In this document: positions 10,634 through 18,858 of the stretch, in pieces
How positions within the stretch are numbered: the first letter of the stretch is position 1
Layout of the letters: each line of letters begins with the position of its first letter
The notes under the pieces: generated by a model
Told to the model about the DNA's origin: nothing
Databases searched by the model: none
The model's input: only the letters and a program-made list of their open reading frames with translations
Assembly (NCBI RefSeq): GCF_016745425.1
Contig: NZ_JAERVK010000013.1
Span: 67,195-131,194 of the forward strand
Direction of reading: 5' to 3'
Length of the DNA stretch: 64,000 nt
DNA from: Candidatus Methylomicrobium oryzae
Lineage (GTDB): Bacteria > Pseudomonadota > Gammaproteobacteria > Methylococcales > Methylomonadaceae
Made by a program: the position numbers and the translations under genes

Positions 10634-10683
10634 GCAAAGCTTGCTTTGCAAAGGTCGAAATTGACCGACAAAGCTCGCTTTGT
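10634..10683. repeat. Cluster of perfect small inverted repeats
   Basis: Three perfect inverted repeats lie within 50 bases: GCAAAGC-TT-GCTTTGC (10634-10649), GGTC-GAAATT-GACC (10653-10666) and ACAAAGC-TC-GCTTTGT (10668-10683). The two outer ones are near copies. The arrangement resembles a REP/BIME-type intergenic element. No T-run follows either side, so a plain intrinsic terminator is unlikely. Confidence 0.5.
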
Positions 10684-11072
10684 TGTCTGATTCAAGCTCC
10701 CTTTAACTTAAGGCTTAAGGAAATTCTGAACAAAATCGATTCTGTCCATGACCTTTGCTAAAGCTCAGAAGAGTCTTGGCGAAGAACTTCTTTAGAGTTT
10801 CTTAATGGCATAGGGGGAAGCCCAAAGGGCACAAGACGAGGTATCCAGCGCTTTGGATGGCAAGCTCGAAACGTCTTTGTAGTCGAGGGGCAGATCTTTG
10901 TTCGTGCCGTCGCGGATGCCGGTACCGCTCTGTCTGGAGTCGAATTGCATTGGCCCGAAAAGAGCCAGACAGGAGTGCAGAGTACCCTCTGGGTACTGTT
11001 GGAATGGTGGGCTTGTATAAGTATATGAGGTTGACGAAAGCATGGATTAAGTTTTTATATTATTGTCAAAAT

Positions 11073-13142
11073 TCAAGCTGAGAGTTCGGCAAGCGGTAAT
11101 ACGATAGTGAAAACGCTTCCTTTGCCCGGCGAACTGTCAACAGCAAAGTGACCGCCATGCTTTGTTATGCAATCCCGTGCTTCATAGACCCCGATTCCCA
11201 TACCCGCATTGCCTTTCGTGGTATCAAATGGTCTGAATAGTCGTTCTGCAATAAATTTTTCATCCATACCGCATCCATTATCCATTATTGTTATGATACC
11301 TTGTTGGCCTTCTTTCCTGAGTTCAAGCCTGACCCAGCCACTATCGTCAGTTGCATCCTGCGCGTTTTGTACAAGGTGACCCAAAATAGCCGTCATTCTT
11401 GCTTTATCCCCTACAATGCATACTTTCTCTGGATTGGTCGATATTTCCAGAAGAGGCTTATTTCCAGACTGCTGAATTGCCACATTTGAAATAACGTCTA
11501 CGAGATTAAAAACTTCCCTGTCTTCGCCTTTAACATTACCTCGTTTTAGTTGTCCTAGAAGATGGTCGATCTTGTTTACTACATTTTCAAGCGTTGATAC
11601 GGCATCCTCTATAAAATCCGGATTGTGTTTATGTGCTTCCGCATTCTTTATAATCAGAGAGATTTGCGCTACTAAATTTTTTAAATCATGCACCAGATAA
11701 GCGGAAAATCTGTTATAAGCTTCGAATTGTTTTGATTTTGCCAACGCATCACTTACGCGGCTAAGAACCAGAGCATTGGCTAATTGCATCCCGGCTGTCT
11801 TCAACAAATCGTGGTCTTCCCAATTAAGTCTTCTTACAACTCTCGCCTGTGTCAGTACGACAAAAGCCTCTAATTCATTTTGTCGGAACAAGGGAATAAT
11901 CAACCAGATATTTTTCTCTTTTGCATCCCACTGCGATAAATCCACTTCATCATAGATCTCGGGATCATGTTCATACTCGACGAAATCGATAACCCATCGC
12001 TTGGTTTTCAGAAATTGCACTAATGATTGGTCGGACTTAATCATTTTTAAAGGGGCAAAACCCAAGTTATATTCTTCGGTCAGATAAAAATTTCCTTCCG
12101 CATTCTTTAGCCATAACCCGCCTCCTGAGCTATCCACTAAATCAGCCATGGTTTTAATAATAAAACCTGATAATTCTCCAAGAGAATCCAGCATGGCAAT
12201 AGCTCTGCTGAGCCTGATCCATTCGTCGCGATAATCATAACGGAGATGGATGAAATGTTTACTGAAATAAACTTTAGCCAAAGCTTTGGCTTTTCCTGAG
12301 AGAAAAGTAATTGCAAGTAACAGGATGGCCAGGAATACAAAAATTATTTCTGCGATCTTCCCCCAGTTTCCACCATAATTTCTAATGTAAAAGCCGCTGA
12401 TAGACATCAGGATGAGATATAATCCTATGCCGAATAATACGGTAGTATGAAAGATTATCTGTCTTGAAAGATTGATTCTAGTTGAGTCAGTCTGGTACCG
12501 ATGAATCGAAATTGCCAATAAGGGGATAATTAAAGCATTAATAAACCCTCTGGAATTCCAGAGGGGCTCATCAAGTCTTACGAAAAGTAACGATTTGCTA
12601 TAAACAATAAAGTCAGTCATAAACAGAGCGCCCAAGCTTAAACAAGTAAATTTGTTTATCCAGCGTTGGTCGGGATTTGCGTTGCGGTAGACTTGCTCTA
12701 CCAAAATTAAGCCAACAATGGAGAATACCGTATGTGCAACGAAGCGCGGATCCTGGTTGATGATTTTCTGAATGGCGTACCGAAAATTAGAGAAAATTTC
12801 CAGTATTAATACAAATGCCGTCCATAACGCTATTGTGTAAAATAGTTTGGATCTGAATACTAAAAAATAATTACGGTTAAATTGCTGGTATGAAAGTAAT
12901 ACGCCCAATAAAAAAAACCACGCCGTATTACGTAGAGCTTCCAATGGCAATGTGTCCGAAATGAAAGATTCAGGGTTTTGCTTGGTATATGCTATGAAGC
13001 CGGCCCAAAATGAAGAAAAAGCAATTGGAATCATAAAGGGAATTGCCAATGGGTGTTTTTTTAAACCCCATAGCAGTGGTGTAAGTAACAGCAGATAAGC
13101 GATAGCGGCCGTTAGATAACTGTAAAAACCATAGCTTTCCAT
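11073..13142 (-). CDS. prsK: PEP-CTERM system sensor histidine kinase PrsK
   Basis: A 689-residue membrane histidine kinase. The first roughly 290 residues form 8-9 transmembrane helices. A GAF-like sensor domain follows (about 310-470), then a dimerisation/phosphoacceptor segment with VHDLKNL (His in the H-box), and a HATPase domain with N-box (LVQNAQDA), G1 (DNGCGM), F-box (LFRPFDTTK) and G2 (GMGIGVYEA). This architecture and the PEP-CTERM context match PrsK (TIGR02916), which with the sigma-54 regulator PrsR controls genes for PEP-CTERM proteins. No PrsR gene is seen next to it, so its partner must be elsewhere or lost. The ATG at 13142 is the only sensible start. Confidence 0.9.
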   Translation of the reverse strand: MESYGFYSYLTAAIAYLLLLTPLLWGLKKHPLAIPFMIPIAFSSFWAGFIAYTKQNPESFISDTLPLEALRNTAWFFLLGVLLSYQQFNRNYFLVFRSKLFYTIALWTAFVLILEIFSNFRYAIQKIINQDPRFVAHTVFSIVGLILVEQVYRNANPDQRWINKFTCLSLGALFMTDFIVYSKSLLFVRLDEPLWNSRGFINALIIPLLAISIHRYQTDSTRINLSRQIIFHTTVLFGIGLYLILMSISGFYIRNYGGNWGKIAEIIFVFLAILLLAITFLSGKAKALAKVYFSKHFIHLRYDYRDEWIRLSRAIAMLDSLGELSGFIIKTMADLVDSSGGGLWLKNAEGNFYLTEEYNLGFAPLKMIKSDQSLVQFLKTKRWVIDFVEYEHDPEIYDEVDLSQWDAKEKNIWLIIPLFRQNELEAFVVLTQARVVRRLNWEDHDLLKTAGMQLANALVLSRVSDALAKSKQFEAYNRFSAYLVHDLKNLVAQISLIIKNAEAHKHNPDFIEDAVSTLENVVNKIDHLLGQLKRGNVKGEDREVFNLVDVISNVAIQQSGNKPLLEISTNPEKVCIVGDKARMTAILGHLVQNAQDATDDSGWVRLELRKEGQQGIITIMDNGCGMDEKFIAERLFRPFDTTKGNAGMGIGVYEARDCITKHGGHFAVDSSPGKGSVFTIVLPLAELSA

Positions 13143-13449
13143 AACTTTTCTTCGCCAATTGTTTTTGTTTTAAAATAAGATGAGTATTATCGCTGAATCT
13201 GGCGTGTAACTGTGATCTAAACCAGAGACTGACTTTTCCGACTGTCGGGATCAATCAACAAGATCAATGATGATTCCCGAGGTAGAAAGATAATGCAAAA
13301 GAATGAGTTTGTGTAGGGTAAAATTTAGGACGCGATACCGCGTCCGGTAGAGCTTGAATTGCTTTACTTTACGATTCACGCCGCTGGCGACTCGTCAATG
13401 CCATTAGAGTGTGTTGTGAACTTTTTGTGGGGAGCATGGTTATGAGGAC
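13143..13449. other. Intergenic region upstream of prsK and IS left flank
   Basis: About 300 bases with no credible gene. It should contain the PrsK promoter on the minus strand and the left end of the degraded IS5-type element; I could not recognise either a clean -35/-10 pair or the IS terminal repeat. Confidence 0.35.
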
Positions 13450-14270
13450 ATGATGAATCGTAAACCTTACTCCAGTAATGTATCGGGCGATGAATGGGGC
13501 TTTGCCGTTCCGTACCTGACACTGATGAACGAACAGGCTCCGCAACGCTAGCACGACCTGCGCGAGTTCTTCAATGGGCTGCGTTGGCGACTGCGAGCGG
13601 GAGCCCCTCCAGGCGCCTGCTGCCGCATGATCTGTCGCCGGGGGAGGGGCGGTCCACCAACAGATCCGGCGCTGGCTGGATGCCGGTTGTTTTCCAGCGA
13701 TCGTGCATGATCTGCGCGAAATGTTGCGACAAGCGCAAAGCCGAGACCCGCAGCTCAATGCAGCTCTTTTTGACGGGCGAACCTTGCAGTTCAGCTGTGA
13801 GAGCGGTGCGCGGGTCGGCGATGACGGATATAAAAGCCGGAGAGATTGCAAGGGGATAGGGCTGTGGATACCTTGGGTTATTTGCTGGCCCTGCGGGTGA
13901 CGCCGGCAAACGAACAGGCGCGTACCCAGGCGCTCAATTAGCTGAAGCCGTGCAAGTTGCCCTGGGTGATAGTGTGGAGGTAGTGTTCGTGAGTCAAGGC
14001 TATAAGGGAAGAAACGGCCAAGGCTGCACGGCAACATGGAATCCGGCTGGAAGTCGTGAAGCTGCCTACTGCCAAACAGGGCTTTGTGCTGTTGCCTCGC
14101 CAGTGGGTCGTAGAACGCAGTTTCGGTTGGATAGCCCGTTTTCGGTGGCTGACACGGGATTATGAGCGCTTACCGGAAACTTTGGCCGGGTCTGCATTTC
14201 CGGGTCTTTGCCATCCTCATGCTCGTTCAGGCTGCACCCCACTTGCAAAGTGCATAACACGTTCTAAGTT
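13450..14270 (+). pseudogene. Degraded IS5-family (ISL2/IS427-like) transposase
   Basis: Remains of an IS5-family DDE transposase on the plus strand, recognisable in pieces: MNRKPYSSNVSGDEWGF at 13453, then a TAG at 13549; AALFDGRTLQFS in a second frame near 13755; GDSVEVVFVSQGYKG in a third frame near 13960; and LPRQWVVERSFGWIARF back in the first frame near 14090. At least three frameshifts and two in-frame stops are needed to read through it, and the second catalytic Asp appears as Ser (VSQGYKG where relatives have VDQGYTG). The element is dead. Its base composition is richer in G+C than the neighbouring genes, which fits an external origin. It separates the prs block from the HPr-rel-A operon. 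Confidence 0.85.
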
Positions 14271-14499
14271 AAGCCGTCATTCGGTATGCCCCAGGAGAGT
14301 GCTGGGCTTTACCCCTCCGGGCCCATGTAAATCGGTTCCAGACAGATTAGTGCCGGCATCCACTACGGCAGGAGCAAGGTGCCAAGGAGCAAATCTCTAC
14401 CTTTGCAAATCGTCTAGTATTCACCGCTGGAATGACGTGATTTTTCTTAACTTAACGATATTGTTGGTGGATTAGGGATAATAGAAGAATGGATTAACT

Positions 14500-15591
14500 T
14501 TAATGGTCATGTTTGCCCGATAGGCGATAATAACTTTTTCGCAATAAATGAGGAATCAGCAAATACCACTTCATCCTAAGCCAGTGGGAACGAACATACA
14601 ATAACCACCGCGCCAGTCCGGTCCACCGGTCAGCGCAGCTTGGATGATCGGGCAGAAGCGCGCGCAAAAAAAGGAAATCCATTAACCGAATTTGCCATCT
14701 TTTCCCAAACCCCACACTTTCGAAGGCTTGCAGTACGTCTACGGGGACAGGCGTATTCAGTAGTCTATGTGTATACCGCATTCCGTAAAAAATCTGCCTT
14801 TGAAGGTTAAGCTCTTCAGCGCGGGAAATCAAACGCTGCCAAAAGTCGTCTTGTGCTGAGAACTCGCGAAAAAGCAAATCGAGATCGGAAATATCTCGTA
14901 ATCCGTGCTCCAGTTCGCCCTCGTAAAAAAGGTGGGTCGCACTATGGATAATTATATCGTAGCAGTTTAGGATCTTGATGTTCGGATGATTGTCTAGCGG
15001 ACGGGCATCGGCAAGCAGTTTGTTTGCATCCGGGCAATCCTTGGCGGTCAGCGGCAAAATATTGTGATGCAGATCCACTACGCTACCTCGTTTTATATGA
15101 TGGAGAGGAGGGATTTCATGCATCCATTGGCGGTAATACCTTTGATTGTAAGGATCTTTTTCGGCTGCAAACCAGCCGTGGAACATTAAGGCTTTTTCAA
15201 CACGATCGATGTCTTTTTTTGGTACCAAAATATCGATATCGGAAAAAGTGCGCCCATTGGAAGCAAGCAGATCGGCGATGACATAACCACTGCCTTTCAA
15301 TAACAGCAAAGGGATATCCAGTTCGCGAAATATGGTTTGTAGTTTCCGGATCTCCCAATGCAAATCCCTCTTCTGTTTGGCAGCATCGATAAATCCCGAT
15401 TCCAAATGTCTCAATACATTAGCAGGAACCGCAGCAGAAGCTTCATGCCGCTTCACCAACCAGTAAAGCCGGCCCAGTAGTAATGCCCTCCTCGCCTGTG
15501 GCACGATGATATCCCAGTCGATATCGGTCAATTGAGGCAATAAGGAAGGTTGCCGGAACAATTCGACGAGCGAGGAAAGGGGGGGGGTCAT
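14500..15591 (-). CDS. Nucleotidyltransferase family protein (NTP_transf_5) of HPr-rel-A operon
   Basis: A 363-residue protein of the PF14907 type. The nucleotidyltransferase core is LLLLKGSGYVIADLL followed by GRTFSDIDILVPKKD (about 95-127), where the Asp pair of SDIDIL is the expected metal-binding site. Later motifs VVDLHHNI and HSATHLFYEGEL are also family-typical. The start ATG overlaps the stop of the HprK-related kinase gene (ATGA) and includes a run of nine C residues just after the start, a possible slippage site. In other genomes a protein of this family commonly accompanies the HprK-related kinase and PqqD-like protein. Its substrate is unknown; nucleotidylation of a protein or small molecule is a reasonable guess. 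Confidence 0.85.
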   Translation of the reverse strand: MTPPLSSLVELFRQPSLLPQLTDIDWDIIVPQARRALLLGRLYWLVKRHEASAAVPANVLRHLESGFIDAAKQKRDLHWEIRKLQTIFRELDIPLLLLKGSGYVIADLLASNGRTFSDIDILVPKKDIDRVEKALMFHGWFAAEKDPYNQRYYRQWMHEIPPLHHIKRGSVVDLHHNILPLTAKDCPDANKLLADARPLDNHPNIKILNCYDIIIHSATHLFYEGELEHGLRDISDLDLLFREFSAQDDFWQRLISRAEELNLQRQIFYGMRYTHRLLNTPVPVDVLQAFESVGFGKRWQIRLMDFLFLRALLPDHPSCADRWTGLARWLLYVRSHWLRMKWYLLIPHLLRKSYYRLSGKHDH

Positions 15592-16517
15592 GTGTAAGGC
15601 TTCAATTCGTCAAATACAGCCATCGCCTCGTCCAGATTGCTGTATTCGAAGCGGTAACAAGCGGCGCGGTCGATAACTTGTTTCAGTATATTGAAACCGG
15701 TTTCGCCCAGCTTGCTGTAGTTGAAAGATTGACTCGCCATATCAAGAAAAGCGTGCCCTTTTGTATGAGGTATTAAAGAAGTTGGGGCATTTTCTAAATA
15801 TTTGGGAAAGATCACCCAGGCGATCGGGCATTCGAGCATCTGATGTCGAACGCTCTCCGCAGTGGGTTTGAGATGACTGACGGTACCTTTGGCTGTATCG
15901 GACGAAACCACGCCGAAAACGGACTGCGGATAGCGGTTTCGAATGATCTCGATGGATTGATTTTTCAAGCTGACAGGGCGGGGGACGGGAACCGCATTGG
16001 CATTGTCGGGCCGTATCAAGGTCAGTTCGTCCGATAACAAGCGCCAGCCTTCCGACATTAACGCGGCGCAGAGGGTGCTTTTTCCTGATCCGGGAGGGGC
16101 CGGTAGAACTACGGCGAAACCCTGCTTCTCGAGTACTGCTGCATGAATAATCAAATAGGTATTGATGTGTGCCGAAATACACCAGTTCATGCCCCATTCT
16201 AACATCGCTGTGGAATGATTATAAGGAACGGGTTGAAATACGGATGCACCGTCGAAATAAAATTGTGCTTGTTGGCGAAAATGCTTCCTAAACAAACTTG
16301 GGATTTCAACGGAGGTATGAAAATCGCTGAAACCTATAGACTTAATTGTATCAACAATTTCAAAATCATGATACAACCGAAAAAAATGATCCGCTAGAGA
16401 GGAAATGCAGCTTTTAACTCGATAACTGAAAGGTCCTGTCTTTAGGATAAAACCCTCGTTCGATAAACGCTGAATTATATAGGGTTTGTTATAATTTCCG
16501 ATTACCACAGCCAACAA
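15588..16517 (-). CDS. HprK-related kinase A (HPr-rel-A system)
   Basis: About 309 residues. It resembles the C-terminal domain of HPr kinase/phosphorylase: IHAAVLE (about 124-130), a P-loop APPGSGKST (140-148) and LLSDELTLI (about 161-169), which replaces the HprK catalytic acidic loop. The N-terminal part (LKTGPFSYRVKS) is typical of the TIGR04352 family. No HPr or PTS gene is nearby, so the phosphoryl acceptor is probably not HPr. The start is uncertain: TTG at 16517 or 16514, or GTG at 16508. All overlap the end of the PqqD-like gene, showing translational coupling. The likely acceptor is a protein of the same operon, but that is inference. Confidence 0.85.
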   Translation of the reverse strand: MLAVVIGNYNKPYIIQRLSNEGFILKTGPFSYRVKSCISSLADHFFRLYHDFEIVDTIKSIGFSDFHTSVEIPSLFRKHFRQQAQFYFDGASVFQPVPYNHSTAMLEWGMNWCISAHINTYLIIHAAVLEKQGFAVVLPAPPGSGKSTLCAALMSEGWRLLSDELTLIRPDNANAVPVPRPVSLKNQSIEIIRNRYPQSVFGVVSSDTAKGTVSHLKPTAESVRHQMLECPIAWVIFPKYLENAPTSLIPHTKGHAFLDMASQSFNYSKLGETGFNILKQVIDRAACYRFEYSNLDEAMAVFDELKPYT

Positions 16518-16779
16518 CTGTTATTAATTCTTTTTGCAACAAAACCTCTAAAAACGCTTTTAGACTTGTTGGAGTTTCCTGATTACCTTCTATACTATTT
16601 CCACAATATTTTTCTATATCGTTGTAGTTAAATATTTCTCCGCTCAGAAAGAATTTTAGTAGTTGGTAGGAAATCCCTTCTATTATGTGAGTATCGCCTG
16701 ATGCTTGATTGAAAACGATAGAGCCATCTTCCCCGCTGAACTTATATAAACATCCAGGATAAGCACGCCAACATTGCAT
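16489..16779 (-). CDS. PqqD-like peptide-binding protein of HPr-rel-A system
   Basis: A 96-residue protein resembling the PqqD fold used as a RiPP recognition element. The stretch GSIVFNQASGDTHIIEGISYQLL matches the motif VV(Y/F)xxxSGDTHLL of the TIGR04353 subgroup that always travels with HprK-related kinase A. PqqD-like domains bind leader peptides and present them to modifying enzymes. The gene starts 15 bases after the stop of the small exported-protein gene and overlaps the kinase gene. This makes the exported protein its best candidate client. Binding has not been shown for this subgroup as far as I know. Confidence 0.85.
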   Translation of the reverse strand: MQCWRAYPGCLYKFSGEDGSIVFNQASGDTHIIEGISYQLLKFFLSGEIFNYNDIEKYCGNSIEGNQETPTSLKAFLEVLLQKELITVVGCGNRKL

Positions 16780-16794
16780 AGCAATAATACTAAC

Positions 16795-17445
16795 TTAAAC
16801 GCAGCCAGAATCAGGGCTATAAAAATACTCAAGAAACTCACACCATGTTTTTGTAGATCCGGGCAGCAAATTTTGCCCGTTATTTGCATAAGCATCACTC
16901 ACCTCAAATGGTAATGTTTCTACAGCATTATTCAGGACGGATGCGGCTATATTAGCCGTACAAGTATTACTGCTAGCCAAAGCATCATAAATGCTCAATC
17001 CTGAAATCGATACACCAGTTACCGACTTTAACAGTAACTTAAATGTAGACGTTTCCACAGCCTGCACTTGGGCTAAAGTTTTCTCATTAGTTCCATTCCA
17101 TCCAGTAAAATTATAAGTACCGTTATTAGGCACTTTATGAAACTTGAAAGTAGTTGAGTTATAGGAAATTCGGCCAAAACTTGTTGACCAGGAGGCCCAA
17201 TTACCAGAGTTATGCCATTCTGCGGCCGTTTTCCAATTTGTATTCCCGCCCACCAGTCCCTGAACATTTGAACCTATTAGGCCGGAAGTAAAGCCCGAAG
17301 GCGTGCATTCCATCCCTGCCCAAGCCGGTCGATTTGCCAGCGTCAAAATAGCCGGCACAACCAATCCCCCGGCCTGAGCTAATTTTCTTTTCGAACGATC
17401 TATCTTTTCTTGGGATTGGTGTAAATCCGAATTTTTCGAGGCCAT
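16795..17445 (-). CDS. Small exported protein, candidate substrate of HPr-rel-A system
   Basis: A 216-residue protein of no family I recognise. The N-terminus is a basic then hydrophobic leader: RSKRKLAQAGG (17-27), VVPAILTLANRPAWAG (29-44), with a probable signal-peptidase site after AWA. The mature part is rich in Asn/Ser/Thr/Trp and has four cysteines (47, 162, 202, 215), the last next to the C-terminus (SGCV). I chose ATG 17445 because AGGAGA lies 11 bases upstream; the longer frame to 17508 has no such site. It is the first gene of the operon that continues into the PqqD-like protein, kinase and nucleotidyltransferase. Its position suggests it is what the system modifies, but no direct evidence exists in the sequence. 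Confidence 0.7.
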   Translation of the reverse strand: MASKNSDLHQSQEKIDRSKRKLAQAGGLVVPAILTLANRPAWAGMECTPSGFTSGLIGSNVQGLVGGNTNWKTAAEWHNSGNWASWSTSFGRISYNSTTFKFHKVPNNGTYNFTGWNGTNEKTLAQVQAVETSTFKLLLKSVTGVSISGLSIYDALASSNTCTANIAASVLNNAVETLPFEVSDAYANNGQNLLPGSTKTWCEFLEYFYSPDSGCV

Positions 17446-17671
17446 GGAGGTTCTCCTTTTAGGGGCGAGGAATAGACGAAGCCCGTCTTCCAGGGGTTTA
17501 TAAGGCAATGTGAAACGGAAGATCTCTGCGGCATGGTAGCAGAATTCAAAAAAATAAGATACAGCCTCACCGCTAACCGTAAATCGATAATTTCTTCATT
17601 TTGTAGGAATATCCTAGTACGTTAGTATGCTTGAACGTTTATCTTAGTTTAATTCCGATCCTCTATCGAAT

Positions 17672-18385
17672 TTACTGCAAATCATTTTTCAGTTCTATCG
17701 TATTGTCGCTTTTTTCCGGTTCCACCGGTGTTTCGGTTTTTTTAGGCGCATCGGAATCATCCTGTGTTTCATCTTCCGGCGGCGTGGCAGGACTTTCGGT
17801 AAGGTTTTCTTCCGGTTGTGTTGGATTTTCGTCGTGTGAATCGGGCGAGCCTACTTTTTTGGTATCCACTAAAGTCTTAGCATCCGGCCCCATCGGAACG
17901 GAAAAGTCAATCGAAGAAATGATGTTTGCGCTTGTCAAGTCCACCATGCGCAACGAAACGTACACCGTCTTTTTGCCGGGTGCATAGACTCCGCCCACGA
18001 TTGCAGCCGCGCCGTATCGCTTGACGATATTTTTGATTTCATCGGAAAGATGCAGCGTACCGCCTTCCTGCATGCTAAACAGATCGATCGGCAATTCCAT
18101 GCCGATGATTCGATAACCTGTATTATGCAGGGCTGACGCGATTTGATCGGACATAATCCGACCGAAAGAGGAGGTCTTTTTCAAATCATCGACATGCAAT
18201 AGCGTGCTGACAATGATTAACGAGCCTGGGGGAATCCTGATTTTGAGGTCGTTCTTGAGCGTATCGGCTGCATCGTAGCTCACTTCGACCAGATCGGCAT
18301 CTTTGACTTCACGGTAATACGAGGCGCAGCCGTTCAATGAAGCAATAAGCAAAGCAGCGGTAAGAGTTATTGCTTTTTTTGGCAT
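17672..18385 (-). CDS. FlgO-like outer-membrane lipoprotein
   Basis: A 237-residue lipoprotein with signal peptide and lipobox (ASLNGC, Cys19). The region IIVSTLLHVDDLKKTSSFGR...SDQIASALHNTGYRIIGMEL is the FlgO domain (PF17680 type), first known from a Vibrio flagellar outer-membrane protein but also found without flagella. The C-terminal 60 residues are a low-complexity Pro/Glu/Asp/Thr tail, probably disordered. A GGAG site lies about 11 bases before the start. It stands alone, divergent from the chain-length gene to its right, so a link with the polysaccharide system is only by position. Confidence 0.8.
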   Translation of the reverse strand: MPKKAITLTAALLIASLNGCASYYREVKDADLVEVSYDAADTLKNDLKIRIPPGSLIIVSTLLHVDDLKKTSSFGRIMSDQIASALHNTGYRIIGMELPIDLFSMQEGGTLHLSDEIKNIVKRYGAAAIVGGVYAPGKKTVYVSLRMVDLTSANIISSIDFSVPMGPDAKTLVDTKKVGSPDSHDENPTQPEENLTESPATPPEDETQDDSDAPKKTETPVEPEKSDNTIELKNDLQ

Positions 18386-18777
18386 GGGGTAATCTCCAGC
18401 GTGATTAATTCGTTGAGTATGAACGGCTTACGCAGTTCTTTGGAATGCTCGGATATAGGGTTTGTTTTCGCAGCATCAGGTTAACGGGTCTCTGAATAAA
18501 TTCTTCCTCCGATCAAAGTGGAGAAAGCATTTTTCCATTTTTAGTGCCTATTTTAAGTTAGGGAGACTCGCGTTTAAATTTTTTCTAAAAATTATAATGC
18601 GTGATGGCAATTATGCTAGTTTTTCGATATAAAGAGATAGTAACGGGAAGATGAAATTTGGTTTCTGATGCCTGTTCATCCAAATCCAAGCTGACGTTGA
18701 GTAAATGCTGCCGTTTTTCAAACTTGCCGGACATTTTTGTGGCGATTTAACAAAAAACGAGTAGCAGGAGGTTTTTC
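18386..18777. other. Divergent intergenic region between FlgO-like and Wzz-like genes
   Basis: About 390 A+T-rich bases between divergent genes. It must carry promoters in both directions. I looked for sigma-54 (GG-N10-GC) sites and found none; a TATAAT-like stretch (aaattataatgcg, about 18589-18602) could be a -10 element for the rightward operon. Confidence 0.35.
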
Positions 18778-18858
18778 ATGCCATATTTTATTCTTAAGGT
18801 TAAAAAAAATACGCCATGGAAAATCTCACCTCTAAACTCCCTCTGCCGGACGGCTTGA
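18778..18858 (+). CDS. Short leader ORF with a strong ribosome-binding site
   Basis: A 26-codon frame starts at ATG 18778, six bases after a near-perfect GCAGGAGG. It overlaps the first 43 bases of the Wzz-like gene in another frame and ends in TGA at 18856-18858. The larger gene has no comparable site of its own immediately upstream of ATG 18816. The short peptide (MPYFILKVKKN...) may serve to load ribosomes and hand them to the large gene, or be the remnant of a longer gene. Either way it deserves recording because it may decide how the main start is used. Confidence 0.4.
   Translation: MPYFILKVKKNTPWKISPLNSLCRTA

Larger units (their letters stand above)
10192..11072. other. Long intergenic gap between prsK and prsT
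   Basis: About 880 bases between the PrsK stop and the PrsT start. I see no convincing gene: the short open frames at 10792-11081 on both strands have no recognisable product. The gap holds the 11-bp-TIR element, the hairpin cluster and one copy of the TTAAGGAA..CTGA repeat (10715). In XrtA loci the sigma-54 response regulator PrsR normally follows PrsK, so this gap may mark its loss. The PrsT promoter should lie at the left end of the gap, but I could not identify it. Confidence 0.6.

Noticed and set aside
10792..11081. Short frames on both strands in the prsK-prsT gap
   Set aside because: No ribosome-binding site, no recognisable domain, overlapping each other on opposite strands.
13369..14037. 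Long open frames on the minus strand
   Set aside because: They are antisense to the IS5-type transposase remnant and read as low-complexity Arg/Pro/Ser protein; the real signal is on the plus strand.
16795..17445. PEP-CTERM protein
   Set aside because: The small exported protein has no C-terminal PEP motif, transmembrane segment and basic tail; it ends in SGCV.
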